31,688 nt of DNA from Austwickia sp039812465 (GTDB lineage Bacteria; Actinomycetota; Actinomycetes; Actinomycetales; Dermatophilaceae). Below are positions 9,035 to 16,259 of the stretch, piece by piece. The notes under the pieces are model-generated. The model saw nothing but the letters and a program-made list of their open reading frames with translations, ran no database searches and was not told the origin of the DNA. The translations under genes were made by a program, and so were the position numbers. The number at the start of each line of letters is the position of its first letter. Position 1 is the first letter of the stretch. The DNA is taken from assembly GCA_039812465.1 (NCBI GenBank), contig JBDIAS010000022.1:1-31688 (forward strand), in the 5' to 3' direction.

Positions 9035-9124
9035 GTCCGTCCCCCGCGCTCGTCGGACTCGCACCGTTGGGACAGCGCGCGCCGCACCTTCCGTACGCGT
9101 CCTTCCTCGCCGCTCATGTCGTCG
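8959..9124 (-). repeat. 83-bp tandem duplication between pstP and rodA
   Basis: Two units, 8959-9041 and 9042-9124, are identical over about 78 compared bases except for two adjacent mismatches (CCGACC versus CGCACC in the middle of the unit). The period of 83 is not a multiple of three. Each copy nevertheless reads as an open 28-codon frame, because the ATGA overlap shifts the frame by exactly one base at each junction. Confidence 0.9.
9031..9117 (-). CDS. 28-residue mini-ORF, copy 1, between pstP and rodA
   Basis: This begins with the same 18 residues as copy 2 (MSGEEGRVRKVRRALSQR), then CESDERGGRT and TGA at 9033-9031. The ATG overlaps the pstP stop (ATGA at 9117-9114), and its stop overlaps the ATG of copy 2. 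The ribosome site is weak and lies in the pstP coding end, so expression would depend on coupling. No known family. See the tandem repeat at 8959-9124. Confidence 0.5.
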   Translation of the reverse strand: MSGEEGRVRKVRRALSQRCESDERGGRT

Positions 9125-10370
9125 CCGTCCCGCACGCCACGCCCTGCGCCCGCTTCGCGCGGCAGTCCTGCGCGTCGCGCCGGATCTCCGCGAGCTTGTC
9201 CTTCGCCTGCTGGTCGTCCGTCGGCCGGATCTGGCCGTCGAGGCGGTCCCGCCACATCTGGGGCAGATCCCCGACCTCGATGTCGGTGACCTCCTGGACC
9301 TCGCCGAGCTTCCACGGTCCGAGAGTCTGGGGCACGCCGCGGTAGAGCGCGACCTGGCCCCCGCTCTGGCCCACGTACAGCTGGGTCTGGCTCCAGCGCC
9401 ACCCGCCGTACGACGCCAGGGCGAGCGCTCCGACGAGCACGATCGCGACCAGCAGCCCCCGAAGCCAGCGCCGCGAGGGCAGGGCGAGCGGCGCCTCCTC
9501 CGGGGCGGCGTCGTAGCCGATGGCCTGGCGGGTGAGCGCCGCGGCCTTCTCGGCCGGCGACTGCGGGAGGGCGGCCGTCTGGCCGGCTCGAGGCGGTTCC
9601 GCGGCCGCGCCCACGATGACCGGCTGGGTGGAGACGTCCTCCGAGAGGGCGACGATGTCGCCGATCACGCAGGTCACGTTGTCGGGGGCGCCGCCGCGCA
9701 GGGCCAGGTCGATCAGCCGTTTCGTCGTCTCGCGGGGGTCCAGCCCCATCCTGACGACCTCGCCGATCGTGTCCGAGGCGACGTAGTCCGAGAGACCGTC
9801 GGAGCAGATCAGGTACCGGTCGCCGACCCTCGCCTCCCGCATCGCCAGATCCGGCTCGTCCTCCGGCCCGCCGGTGAGCACCCGGGTGACCAGGGAGCGC
9901 TGCGGGTGGTGCTCGGCGTCGGACTGCGTGATCCGCCCGGAGTCGACCAGGCTCTGGACGTAGCTGTGATCTTTGGTGATCTGGGTGAACGCCTCCCCCC
10001 GGAGCAGGTAGGCGCGGCTGTCGCCGATGTGGACGAGCGCCAGCCCGTGCGCTCCGGCCTTCATCAGCGCGGTGAGGGTGGTCCCCATCCCCTGCAGCTG
10101 GGAGTCCGCGGACATCTCGCCCGCGAGGGAGGAGTTCGCCTCGGCGATCGTCGCCCCGAGGATGTCCAGGGCGTCGTCCGAGCCGTGGCTGTCCCCGTCC
10201 AGGGGCGCCAGGCGGCCGATGACCAGGGACGACGCGACGTTGCCGCCGGCGTGCCCCCCCATGCCGTCGGCGACGGCGAGCAGGTGCGGTCCCGCGAACC
10301 CGGAGTCCTCGTTACGAGAGCGCACCAGGCCCACGTCGGTACGGGCCGCGTAATCCAACGCGAAGCTCAT
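9114..10370 (-). CDS. pstP: PP2C-family Ser/Thr phosphatase PstP
   Basis: A 418-residue membrane-anchored PPM phosphatase. The catalytic domain (about 5-240) has the metal-binding acids in RNEDSG (Asp22), VADGMGGHAGG (Asp35), CSDGLSDY (Asp191) and GAPDNVT (Asp230). A cytoplasmic linker leads to one TM (about 303-324) and a C-terminal extracytoplasmic part of about 90 residues. PstP removes phosphate from PknA/PknB substrates and from the kinases themselves. Start ATG 10370 lies 5 nt after the fhaB stop. Its stop overlaps the first mini-ORF in an ATGA. Confidence 0.95.
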   Translation of the reverse strand: MSFALDYAARTDVGLVRSRNEDSGFAGPHLLAVADGMGGHAGGNVASSLVIGRLAPLDGDSHGSDDALDILGATIAEANSSLAGEMSADSQLQGMGTTLTALMKAGAHGLALVHIGDSRAYLLRGEAFTQITKDHSYVQSLVDSGRITQSDAEHHPQRSLVTRVLTGGPEDEPDLAMREARVGDRYLICSDGLSDYVASDTIGEVVRMGLDPRETTKRLIDLALRGGAPDNVTCVIGDIVALSEDVSTQPVIVGAAAEPPRAGQTAALPQSPAEKAAALTRQAIGYDAAPEEAPLALPSRRWLRGLLVAIVLVGALALASYGGWRWSQTQLYVGQSGGQVALYRGVPQTLGPWKLGEVQEVTDIEVGDLPQMWRDRLDGQIRPTDDQQAKDKLAEIRRDAQDCRAKRAQGVACGTATT

Positions 10371-10375
10371 CGGTG

Positions 10376-10855
10376 TTATCGCCTCAGCTCCAGCACCGTT
10401 GTCCCGATCTGCAGCCGGCTGCCCTCGCGCAGGAGCACCGGAGCGGTGAGGCGCTGACCGCCGACGTGGGTGCCGTTGGTGGATCCGAGATCCTCCACGT
10501 ACCAGTCATGCCCCTCGGGATAGATGCGAGCGTGCCGCCCGGAGGCGAAGTCGTCGTCGAGGACCAGCGTGCACTCGGGGTTGCGGCCCAGCAGGATCCC
10601 GGAGCTGCGCAGCGGGATACTGGTGCCGCGCAGCGACCCCTCGATCACGACGAGTTGGCTCAGCCCGCGGCGGCGACGCTCCCGCCCGGACGGGGCGCTC
10701 GCCGTGGGCTTGACGCTGGGTCGGCCGCCGGGGGTGGTCCGCACGATGCGGGTTCCGTACAGGTCGCTGCGGATCACCCCGACGATGCTGAAGACGAACA
10801 GCCACAGGAGTACGAGCAGGCCGAGTCGGACAGCGGTGAGGGTGAGTTCGCTCAC
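10376..10855 (-). CDS. fhaB: Membrane-anchored FHA-domain protein FhaB (FipA)
   Basis: A 159-residue protein with an N-terminal TM (about 8-29), a basic linker and a C-terminal FHA domain (about 80-155). The phosphothreonine-binding signature is present: GRNPECTLVLDDDFASGRHARI, then DLGSTNGT. FHA domains bind pThr peptides. FhaB (FipA in mycobacteria) is a PknA/PknB substrate linked to division. The GTG start at 10855 follows the fhaA stop by 4 nt and pstP follows 5 nt later, so the three are co-transcribed and probably coupled. Confidence 0.93.
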   Translation of the reverse strand: MSELTLTAVRLGLLVLLWLFVFSIVGVIRSDLYGTRIVRTTPGGRPSVKPTASAPSGRERRRRGLSQLVVIEGSLRGTSIPLRSSGILLGRNPECTLVLDDDFASGRHARIYPEGHDWYVEDLGSTNGTHVGGQRLTAPVLLREGSRLQIGTTVLELRR

Positions 10856-10859
10856 GAGA

Positions 10860-11951
10860 TCACCGCCTGCCCGTGCGGACGGCCAGGGTGCTGCGGCCCA
10901 GCGTGAGGCGGTCGCCGTCCTGCAGCCGGCGGCTGTCGACCCGATCCCCGTTGACGAAGGTGCCGTTGGTGGAGTTCAGGTCGCGGATCGTCACCGCGAA
11001 GTGGGGCCCGTCGTGGGTGACGCGGATCTCCGCGTGGCGTCGGCTCACGCCCGCGTCGTCGAGGGTGATGTCGGCGCTGGAGTCGCGTCCGAGGACCGTA
11101 CGAGCCCCCAACAGGGGGTAGTGGTCCCCGTGGAGCTCCAGCCAGGGCCGCTCGGTCGGGTCCAAGACCAGCGGGGGCGGCGGATCCTCGCGGGGCGGAG
11201 CGGGTCGTACGGGTGCCGGAGCAGGTCGTACGGGTGGCGGAGCACCGAACGGCCCGGCCGGCGCCGCTCGTACGTCTCCCTCACCCGCGCCCCCGTGCTG
11301 CGCGGGGCGCGGTGGGCTCGGCGGGTCGTCGCGGCCTGCGCCGTCGGCGGGGGGTGCGAAGGGACCTGCTCCGGCCTGGCGCGCCGCCGCCGCGGTCCCG
11401 GCCAGCGAGCCGGCGGCCGCGCTCGCCGCGTGGCTGGCCATCCCGGCCGCCCCTTGCGCAGGCGCCTGGGCCTCAGCGGGCCGGAACGGGTGGGCCCGGC
11501 GCAGTTCCTCGGACCGCGCGCGGCGACGGTCTTCCGCCGCCTGATCCGACTCCCCTCGGTACTCGGGAGGGTCTGGACGTCGCTTCGCCGTCGCCGGCCG
11601 GACCCGGAACACGCCGGTCTCCAGGTCGTCGCGCGAGCGGAAGTCGACGTGGAACGGGCCGCCCGGCCGGTAGCGCTGCTGCTCCGCGTGCTCCTGGGCA
11701 CTCGCCACCAGCTCGTCGGTCAGCACCTCGGCGTAGCTGGTGAGCCGTTCGTAATCGCTCGGCGACAGGTCGATGAGGAACAGGTTGGGGACGACGGTGC
11801 GGCCGTGCCCCACGATCGCCGCCCGGTCGTCCATCGCGCGCCGCATGGCGGAGGCAATCTCGACGGGCTGGACCTCAGCCCGGAACGCACGCGCAAAAGC
11901 GCCGTTGACGGCGCTCTCGAGCTTGCGCTCCACGCGGTCGAACAGACCCAC
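10860..11951 (-). CDS. fhaA: FHA-domain protein FhaA with DUF3662 N-terminus
   Basis: A 363-residue soluble protein. The N-terminal DUF3662/FhaA domain (about 1-120) begins GLFDRVERKLESAVNGAFAR. A long Pro/Ala-rich disordered linker follows (about 125-280), then a C-terminal FHA domain (about 285-360) with VLGRDSSADITLDDAGVSRRHAE and LNSTNGTFVNG. In mycobacteria FhaA binds the phosphorylated pseudokinase domain of MviN/MurJ and regulates peptidoglycan synthesis. The linker is coded by near-repeats (VRPAPAPVRPAP). It starts at GTG 11951 behind a strong GAGGAGG. It is the first gene of the operon. Confidence 0.93.
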   Translation of the reverse strand: MGLFDRVERKLESAVNGAFARAFRAEVQPVEIASAMRRAMDDRAAIVGHGRTVVPNLFLIDLSPSDYERLTSYAEVLTDELVASAQEHAEQQRYRPGGPFHVDFRSRDDLETGVFRVRPATAKRRPDPPEYRGESDQAAEDRRRARSEELRRAHPFRPAEAQAPAQGAAGMASHAASAAAGSLAGTAAAARQAGAGPFAPPADGAGRDDPPSPPRPAQHGGAGEGDVRAAPAGPFGAPPPVRPAPAPVRPAPPREDPPPPLVLDPTERPWLELHGDHYPLLGARTVLGRDSSADITLDDAGVSRRHAEIRVTHDGPHFAVTIRDLNSTNGTFVNGDRVDSRRLQDGDRLTLGRSTLAVRTGRR

Positions 11952-11970
11952 GATGGATCCTCCTCACGAC

Positions 11971-11990
11971 ATACCCATCCCTCAGGGTAT
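11971..11990 (-). promoter_or_regulatory. Candidate promoter/operator of the fhaA operon
   Basis: An inverted repeat ATACCC-8 nt-GGGTAT sits about 20 bp upstream of the fhaA start. On the coding strand it contains TACCCT (11989-11984), which fits the TANNNT -10 pattern of actinobacterial promoters. No convincing -35 is visible. The operon needs a promoter in 11952-12127, and this is the best candidate there. Confidence 0.35.
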
Positions 11991-12127
11991 CCGTACCTAC
12001 TGGACCGACGCTGGACGCGCACCGACGCCGTGACGGCGGAAATCCGCCTCGGAGGCCGGGTGAGTTCGCTTCGGAGGGGAAGAAGTCCGAAATGCCCCGG
12101 CGCGCGTCGCCGACCGCCCGCGGCCCC

Positions 12128-12997
12128 TCAGCGTCGCCGCTCGTGGTCGAACACGCGGGAGAGATCACCGTCGAAGAGGTCCGTGACCTCCAGGGACTGG
12201 TCCATCTCCAGCGCCGGGAAGGAGTGTTCGGGGAAGCTGATCGGCCGCGCCGGGACCCCGGCCACGGTCGTGTGGGCGGGGACGTCCTCCAGGACGACGC
12301 TGCCGGCGCCGATCTTCGCGCCCTCGCCGACGACGATGTTGCCGAGCACCTTCGCGCCCGCGCCGATCATGACGCCGCGGCGGATCTTGGGGTGCCGGTC
12401 GCCGCCCTGCTTCCCGGTCCCGCCGAGCGTCACCTCGTGCAGCATCGAGAAGTCGTCCTCGACGACGGCCGTCGCGCCAATCACGACGGAGGTCGCGTGG
12501 TCGAACATCATGCCCTTGCCGAGGCGGGCCGCCGGGTGGATGTCGACGGCGAAGACCTCGGAGATCCGGGACTGCAGATAGAGGGCGAGCGGCTCCCGGC
12601 CGCGGGTCCAGTACTCGTGGGCGACCCGATAGGCCTGGATGGCGTGGAACCCCTTGAAGTGCAGGAGGGGGGCGGAATACCCGCGGCAGGCAGGGTCTCG
12701 GGTCACGACGGCCTTCAGGTCCGCGCGGATGGCTACCCCGATCGCCGGGTTGCGGAAGGCGTCGTCGATGAGGTCGCACAGCATCAGGTCGGAGACGGCG
12801 GCGTTGCCCAGCTTCGAGGCGAGCACGTGGCTCAGCGCATGCTCGAGGGTGTGGTGCCGCAGGATGCAGTTGTGCAGGTAGCCCGCCATGGCCGGCTCTG
12901 CGGCGGCGTCCTCCGACGCCTCGGCGCGGATCTGTTCCCAGATCTCGTCGCGAGGGCGGAGCTGCTGGTCCTGCTCGTCGCGGGTCGCGGTGGTCAC
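12128..12997 (-). CDS. cysE: Serine O-acetyltransferase
   Basis: A 289-residue enzyme of the long, E. coli CysE-like class. The N-terminal helical domain includes HHTLEHALSHVLASKLG and FRNPAIGVAI. The left-handed beta-helix has the active-site Asp152/His154 (DIHPAARLG), His167 (DHATS) and His187 in LHEVTLGGTGK, ending with GVPARPI. It transfers acetyl from acetyl-CoA to L-serine, giving O-acetylserine for cysteine synthesis. GTG 12997 is chosen because GAGGAG lies just upstream; an in-frame extension to 13099 lacks a ribosome site. No cysK is adjacent. The sulfite reductase at 18194-19855 could supply the sulfide. Confidence 0.93.
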   Translation of the reverse strand: MTTATRDEQDQQLRPRDEIWEQIRAEASEDAAAEPAMAGYLHNCILRHHTLEHALSHVLASKLGNAAVSDLMLCDLIDDAFRNPAIGVAIRADLKAVVTRDPACRGYSAPLLHFKGFHAIQAYRVAHEYWTRGREPLALYLQSRISEVFAVDIHPAARLGKGMMFDHATSVVIGATAVVEDDFSMLHEVTLGGTGKQGGDRHPKIRRGVMIGAGAKVLGNIVVGEGAKIGAGSVVLEDVPAHTTVAGVPARPISFPEHSFPALEMDQSLEVTDLFDGDLSRVFDHERRR

Positions 12998-13385
12998 GCT
13001 GGAACTCCTCAGTGACGCGGGGTATGCGCAGCCCCCGCTGCGCACGGCTTCGATGCCAACACGCGCGGCAGGCCGGGTGTTCCCGCCGCTCTTCCTCACG
13101 CGGCGCAGTCCGATGGACCCGGCCGAGGCGGCCGGTCGATGAACCCGGTCGATGAACGGTCATTGGTCGTTCGAGGCGGCCGACCGATCCGGGCCGACAT
13201 GCCGTCGAAGAACCGTCTGTTATGGCCGCCATTACGTCGCGTAATGATTCGACAGTACGCGCCGCCCGTTTGACGGGTCAATCGGGGTCCCCCGCGCGGC
13301 GCGCGACGCGCCGGAAGGAATCGTACGGAAATCCCCGGCGACCGCGTGACCTGCGGAGAGACGGTTAGTCCGAAGCGTCCGTACA
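12998..13385. other. Intergenic region upstream of cysE
   Basis: About 390 bases without a supported gene. It holds a 13-bp tandem repeat (CCGGTCGATGAAC twice, 13132-13157) and a perfect inverted repeat CATTACG-TCG-CGTAATG at 13230-13246 that looks like a dimeric regulator site. The region between cysE (leftward) and the iron-box gene (rightward) must contain promoters for both, but no confident -35/-10 pair was found. Confidence 0.5.
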
Positions 13386-13412
13386 TTACCTTCAGGTAAG
13401 GCTTCCCTTACC
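13386..13412 (+). promoter_or_regulatory. DtxR/IdeR-like iron box
   Basis: Two overlapping palindromes: TTACC-TTCA-GGTAA (13386-13399) and GGTAAGG-CTTC-CCTTACC (13395-13412). Bases 13392-13410 match the 19-bp DtxR/IdeR consensus TTAGGTTAGGCTAACCTAA at 14 of 19 positions by my alignment. It ends 25 bp before the ATG of the small gene at 13438, where an iron-bound repressor would block transcription. A related metal regulator is an alternative. Confidence 0.6.
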
Positions 13413-13437
13413 CGTTAGTCACCATGAGGCTAGTCTT

Positions 13438-13632
13438 ATGTTCACTCTCGAGGATCTGGATCTCGGCGCGGATCTGCAGGATCTGCAGGATCTCCGCGAT
13501 CGCCCCGCCGCCGACCCCACTCAGTTCGACCCCGCGCGCTTCGACCCCGCGCACGTCGACGAGCACGGAGGCACCACGGCCGACGCCGACGCCCGACTGC
13601 ACCCGTCCGACTACTTCATCGCCGGAGTCTGA
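13438..13632 (+). CDS. Small acidic protein behind an iron-box-like operator
   Basis: A 64-residue, strongly acidic protein. It begins MFTLEDLDLGADLQDLQDL, has FDPARFDPAHVDEHGG in the middle and ends HPSDYFIAGV. The Asp/Leu-rich start comes from short DNA repeats (GGATCT and GCAGGATCT), and FDPA is repeated. GAGG at 13426-13429 sits 8 nt before the ATG. No TM, no signal peptide, no cysteines. I do not recognise a family. A RiPP-like precursor (acidic leader, short hydrophobic tail) is possible, but no modifying enzyme lies next to it. An iron-starvation peptide or a small regulatory partner is equally possible. A GC-rich hairpin follows the stop. Confidence 0.6.
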   Translation: MFTLEDLDLGADLQDLQDLRDRPAADPTQFDPARFDPAHVDEHGGTTADADARLHPSDYFIAGV

Positions 13633-13649
13633 CGCGCGGGCCCGTGACG

Positions 13650-13680
13650 CGACCGCCGCCTCCAGGGGGAGGCGCGGTCG
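13650..13680 (+). terminator. Candidate terminator after the small acidic gene
   Basis: A GC-rich hairpin 17 bp after the stop codon: CGACCG plus CGCCTCC pair with GGAGGCG plus CGGTCG, with one bulged C and a 4-nt loop. There is no clear T-run, which is common for high-GC actinobacterial terminators. Confidence 0.55.
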
Positions 13681-13780
13681 GCGTTAAGGGAGCCGGGCCG
13701 CGTGCGTGGACTCCGTCAGGGCGTGGCCCGCGGCATCCCTCCACCGCCGCGGACCACGCTGCTTCACCGCCAGGTGAGCG

Positions 13781-13846
13781 CGAGGCCGACCGACGACCGC
13801 CCCTCCCGGATGGATCCGGGACGAGGCGCTTCGTCGGTCGGCCTCG
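13781..13846. terminator. Compound inverted repeat between convergent genes
   Basis: A perfect 16-bp outer stem (CGAGGCCGACCGACGA at 13781-13796 with its complement at 13831-13846) encloses a second perfect 8-bp hairpin (TCCCGGAT-GG-ATCCGGGA, 13804-13821). It lies between the small + strand gene and the end of fprA, so a bidirectional terminator is the simplest reading. A structured RNA is not excluded. Confidence 0.55.
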
Positions 13847-13864
13847 TCGTGTGCCCGGGCCGAG

Positions 13865-13970
13865 CGCTCCCGCGGCGCTGGTGGCCTGCGCGCGGCCTTA
13901 GGCTCCCGCGGCGCTGGCGGCCTGCGCGCGGCCTTGGGCTCCCGCGGCGCTGGCGGCCTGCGCGCGGGCG
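13865..13970 (-). repeat. 36-bp minisatellite, three copies, spanning the fprA stop codon
   Basis: Copies lie at 13865-13900, 13901-13936 and 13937-13970 (the last 34 bp). They encode GRAQAASAAGA-type peptides in the fprA frame. The copy furthest downstream has TAA where its neighbour has CAA, so a one-base change makes the stop and leaves part of the array untranslated. Confidence 0.9.
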
Positions 13971-15316
13971 TCCTCCAGCCGGGTCAGTTCGAGCAGCTCG
14001 TGCCAGGCGTCGATCTTGGTCCGCTCGCGACCGAACTCATCGCCCCGGCCCTGCTCGGCCTCGTCGATGCGATACCAGTCGCTCAGCGACGACGGACGCA
14101 GGCCCCGTTCGTGCATCCGGGCGCGCAGGTCGAGCCGGTGCTCCTTGGGCGGGATCGCGGCGAGTTCTGCGACGAGGTGGCCCACCGTCTCGGCGGCGTC
14201 GGGCTTGTTGGTGCCTACCACGCCGATCGGGCCGCGCTTGATCCACCCGGCCACGTACTCTCCCGGCTGCCGGACGCCGAACTCGTCGAGGACACGGCCC
14301 TCGTTGTGCGGGATGATCCCCCGCTCGGAGTCGAAGGGGACCCCGGGGATCGGCACCGCCCGATAACCGATCGAGCGGAGGAGGAGCTGTACCGGGAAGG
14401 TCTCCAGTTCCTGCGTCCCCACGAGCCCGCTCGGGCCGGGCCGCGTCTCCTCCGTCTGCAGCGCCTCCACGCGGTCCTCGCCGAGGACCGCGTGCGAGCG
14501 GCGCCAGAAGCGCAGGTGCAGCCGGGCCCGGGGGTTCTCGACGCGGCGGCCCACCGCCTCCCGGATGGTGTCCACGTTCTTCTGACGTCGGCGGTCCAAG
14601 GTGAGCGTGTCGCTCCGGAAGAAGGCGTCGTCGTTGATGGTCACCTGGACGTCGTCGATCGTGAGCAGCTCACGCAACTCCTTGGTGGTGAAGGCGGCGT
14701 CCTCGGGGCCGCCTCGTCCGCAGAGGTAGACATCGGTCACCGTGGAGGCGTGGAGCTGGTCGAGGACGTGCTGCGGCATGTCGGTCCACTCCAGGTCCTC
14801 AGGGTGCTTGAGGAGGATCCGCGCGACGTCCAGGCCCACGTTGCCGACGCCGACGACCCCGACGCCGGTGATCGTGTCCAGTGAGAACTTGCGGGCGTCG
14901 GGGTGTCCCCCGTACCAGGCGACGAACTCGCGCGCCGAACGACTGCCGGGGAGCACCTCGCCGGGGATGTTCAGCTTCATGTCCTGCTGGGCCCCGGCGG
15001 CGTAGATGACGCCGTCGTAGGCGGACAGCAGCTCCTCGCGGGACACGTCCTGGCCGACCTGGATCAGCCCGTTGAAGGCGATGCCCGGAGTGTGGAAGAC
15101 CTTGGACAGGGCCTGCGCGACCGAGCGGATGCTCTCGTGATCGGGGGCGACGCCGTAGCGCAGCAGGCCGAACGGGGTCGGCAGGCGATCGTACAGGTCG
15201 ATCTCGACGGGGATCGTGTCCTGGTTCACGAGAGCCTGGGCCGCGAAGAGTCCCGACGGGCCGGTGCCGATGATCGCGACCCGGCGTACGTCAGCTCCGG
15301 GCACGTGCTGGTCCAT
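13898..15316 (-). CDS. fprA: Ferredoxin/NADP+ reductase, FprA type
   Basis: A 472-residue flavoprotein of the adrenodoxin-reductase-like class. Visible are the FAD-binding VAIIGTGPSGLFAAQAL near the start, RLPTPFGLLRYGVAPDH, the NADP-binding VVGVGNVGLDVARILL, and the C-terminal GWIKRGPIGVVGTNKPDA. It moves electrons between NADPH and ferredoxin and could feed the ferredoxin-dependent sulfite reductase 3 kb away. The start is ATG 15316 with AAAGG upstream; a longer in-frame opening to 15508 lacks a ribosome site. The last residues are an Ala/Gln/Ser repeat (AQAASAAGA twice) made by the 36-bp minisatellite and look like a recent addition beyond the usual C-terminus. Confidence 0.93.
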   Translation of the reverse strand: MDQHVPGADVRRVAIIGTGPSGLFAAQALVNQDTIPVEIDLYDRLPTPFGLLRYGVAPDHESIRSVAQALSKVFHTPGIAFNGLIQVGQDVSREELLSAYDGVIYAAGAQQDMKLNIPGEVLPGSRSAREFVAWYGGHPDARKFSLDTITGVGVVGVGNVGLDVARILLKHPEDLEWTDMPQHVLDQLHASTVTDVYLCGRGGPEDAAFTTKELRELLTIDDVQVTINDDAFFRSDTLTLDRRRQKNVDTIREAVGRRVENPRARLHLRFWRRSHAVLGEDRVEALQTEETRPGPSGLVGTQELETFPVQLLLRSIGYRAVPIPGVPFDSERGIIPHNEGRVLDEFGVRQPGEYVAGWIKRGPIGVVGTNKPDAAETVGHLVAELAAIPPKEHRLDLRARMHERGLRPSSLSDWYRIDEAEQGRGDEFGRERTKIDAWHELLELTRLEDARAQAASAAGAQGRAQAASAAGA

Positions 15317-15488
15317 GAAGCACACCTTTTCCGGGCGGCGCGCGTTCCGTCGAGCGGCCGGCGCGCTCGCCCCAGTTCTGAAGGGATGGCCAGTGTCCTT
15401 GCGGAAGGATGTCACCACCGAGGACGTCCCTATGTATCTGAGACAGAATATCCCGTCATCCGAGATGTCAGACGACCGGTCCCCCCGC

Positions 15489-16193
15489 TCACGCCAGCGG
15501 GGCCACACCCGGCGGGGTCCGCCGCGCCCGCCGGCGCGCCGACCTGCGGGCGAACCCCCACAGCACGAGCAGCGCCGTGCCCGCGAGGGTGGCGATGCCG
15601 CCCACGGCGGCGACCAGGGCGGTCGCGATCAGGTCGAAGGGCCCCACCGGGCGTCCGACGCGCGCCTGCACCACGTCGCGGCAGGTGATGTCGTAGTCGC
15701 CGGTCTCCGGCGCCGTGAAGATTGCCTCGGCGCGCCACAGCAGGTCGGCCCCCTGCAGCAGCACAGGCGCGGGCTCGTCCAGGGCGATCGGGGCATCCTG
15801 GACGCCGTGGACCTCGCAGCGCGTCGTCGACCCGCCGCGCGACGTGTAGATGGCCCGCTGGTCGCCCTCGTCGAGCTGCACGATCACCCGTCGTTCGTTC
15901 GGCAGCAGCACCGAGTGCGCGATCGTCCCCTCGGAGATGTCCGCGAGCCGGGTGACTCCCGCCCCGCCGACCACGATCCCCGCGAGCAGCATGCCTACGC
16001 CGACCTGCCAGAGGTTCCGGCGGATCCAGCGCGGCAGGCGGAAGGTGGTGCGGGTCAACGCGTCGGAGAGGTCCGGCTCCGTGTACTGATGCGGCCGAGG
16101 CTTGCGGGGGATTTCCTCCACCGTGGGGACCCGGGGGCGCGACGAACCGCCGGACGTGCCGGTGTGCTCCGCCGGGGCGGGCGGCTGGGTCAT
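15489..16193 (-). CDS. Two-TM membrane protein with an extracytoplasmic domain
   Basis: A 234-residue protein. A Pro-rich cytoplasmic N-terminus (1-60) is followed by TM1 (about 64-84, VGVGMLLAGIVVGGAGV), an external domain of about 100 residues with two cysteines (TTRCEVHG and YDITCRDV) that may form a disulfide, TM2 (about 186-210) and a very basic cytoplasmic tail. No family recognised. The external part reads like a beta-sandwich sensing or scaffold domain, but that is inference. GGAG lies just before ATG 16193. Same strand and close to the LiaF-like gene upstream (66 bp), so probably co-transcribed. Confidence 0.75.
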   Translation of the reverse strand: MTQPPAPAEHTGTSGGSSRPRVPTVEEIPRKPRPHQYTEPDLSDALTRTTFRLPRWIRRNLWQVGVGMLLAGIVVGGAGVTRLADISEGTIAHSVLLPNERRVIVQLDEGDQRAIYTSRGGSTTRCEVHGVQDAPIALDEPAPVLLQGADLLWRAEAIFTAPETGDYDITCRDVVQARVGRPVGPFDLIATALVAAVGGIATLAGTALLVLWGFARRSARRRARRTPPGVAPLA

Positions 16194-16259
16194 GGCGCTC
16201 CAGTGCGTGGGTGGGGAAGTCCAGTATCCCCCCTGCCGTTCAACGGGGCACGGAGCAGG

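Noticed and set aside
7653..10457. Very long + strand open frame opposite rodA and pstP
   Set aside because: It is the antisense shadow of well-supported genes; its product is low-complexity Arg/Gly/Pro/Asp sequence without motifs.
13424..13687. Alternative 87-codon frame starting 14 bp before the iron-box gene
   Set aside because: Its ATG overlaps the GAGG ribosome site, and the product is Ser/Thr/Pro/Arg-rich; the 13438 frame has the better ribosome site and composition.
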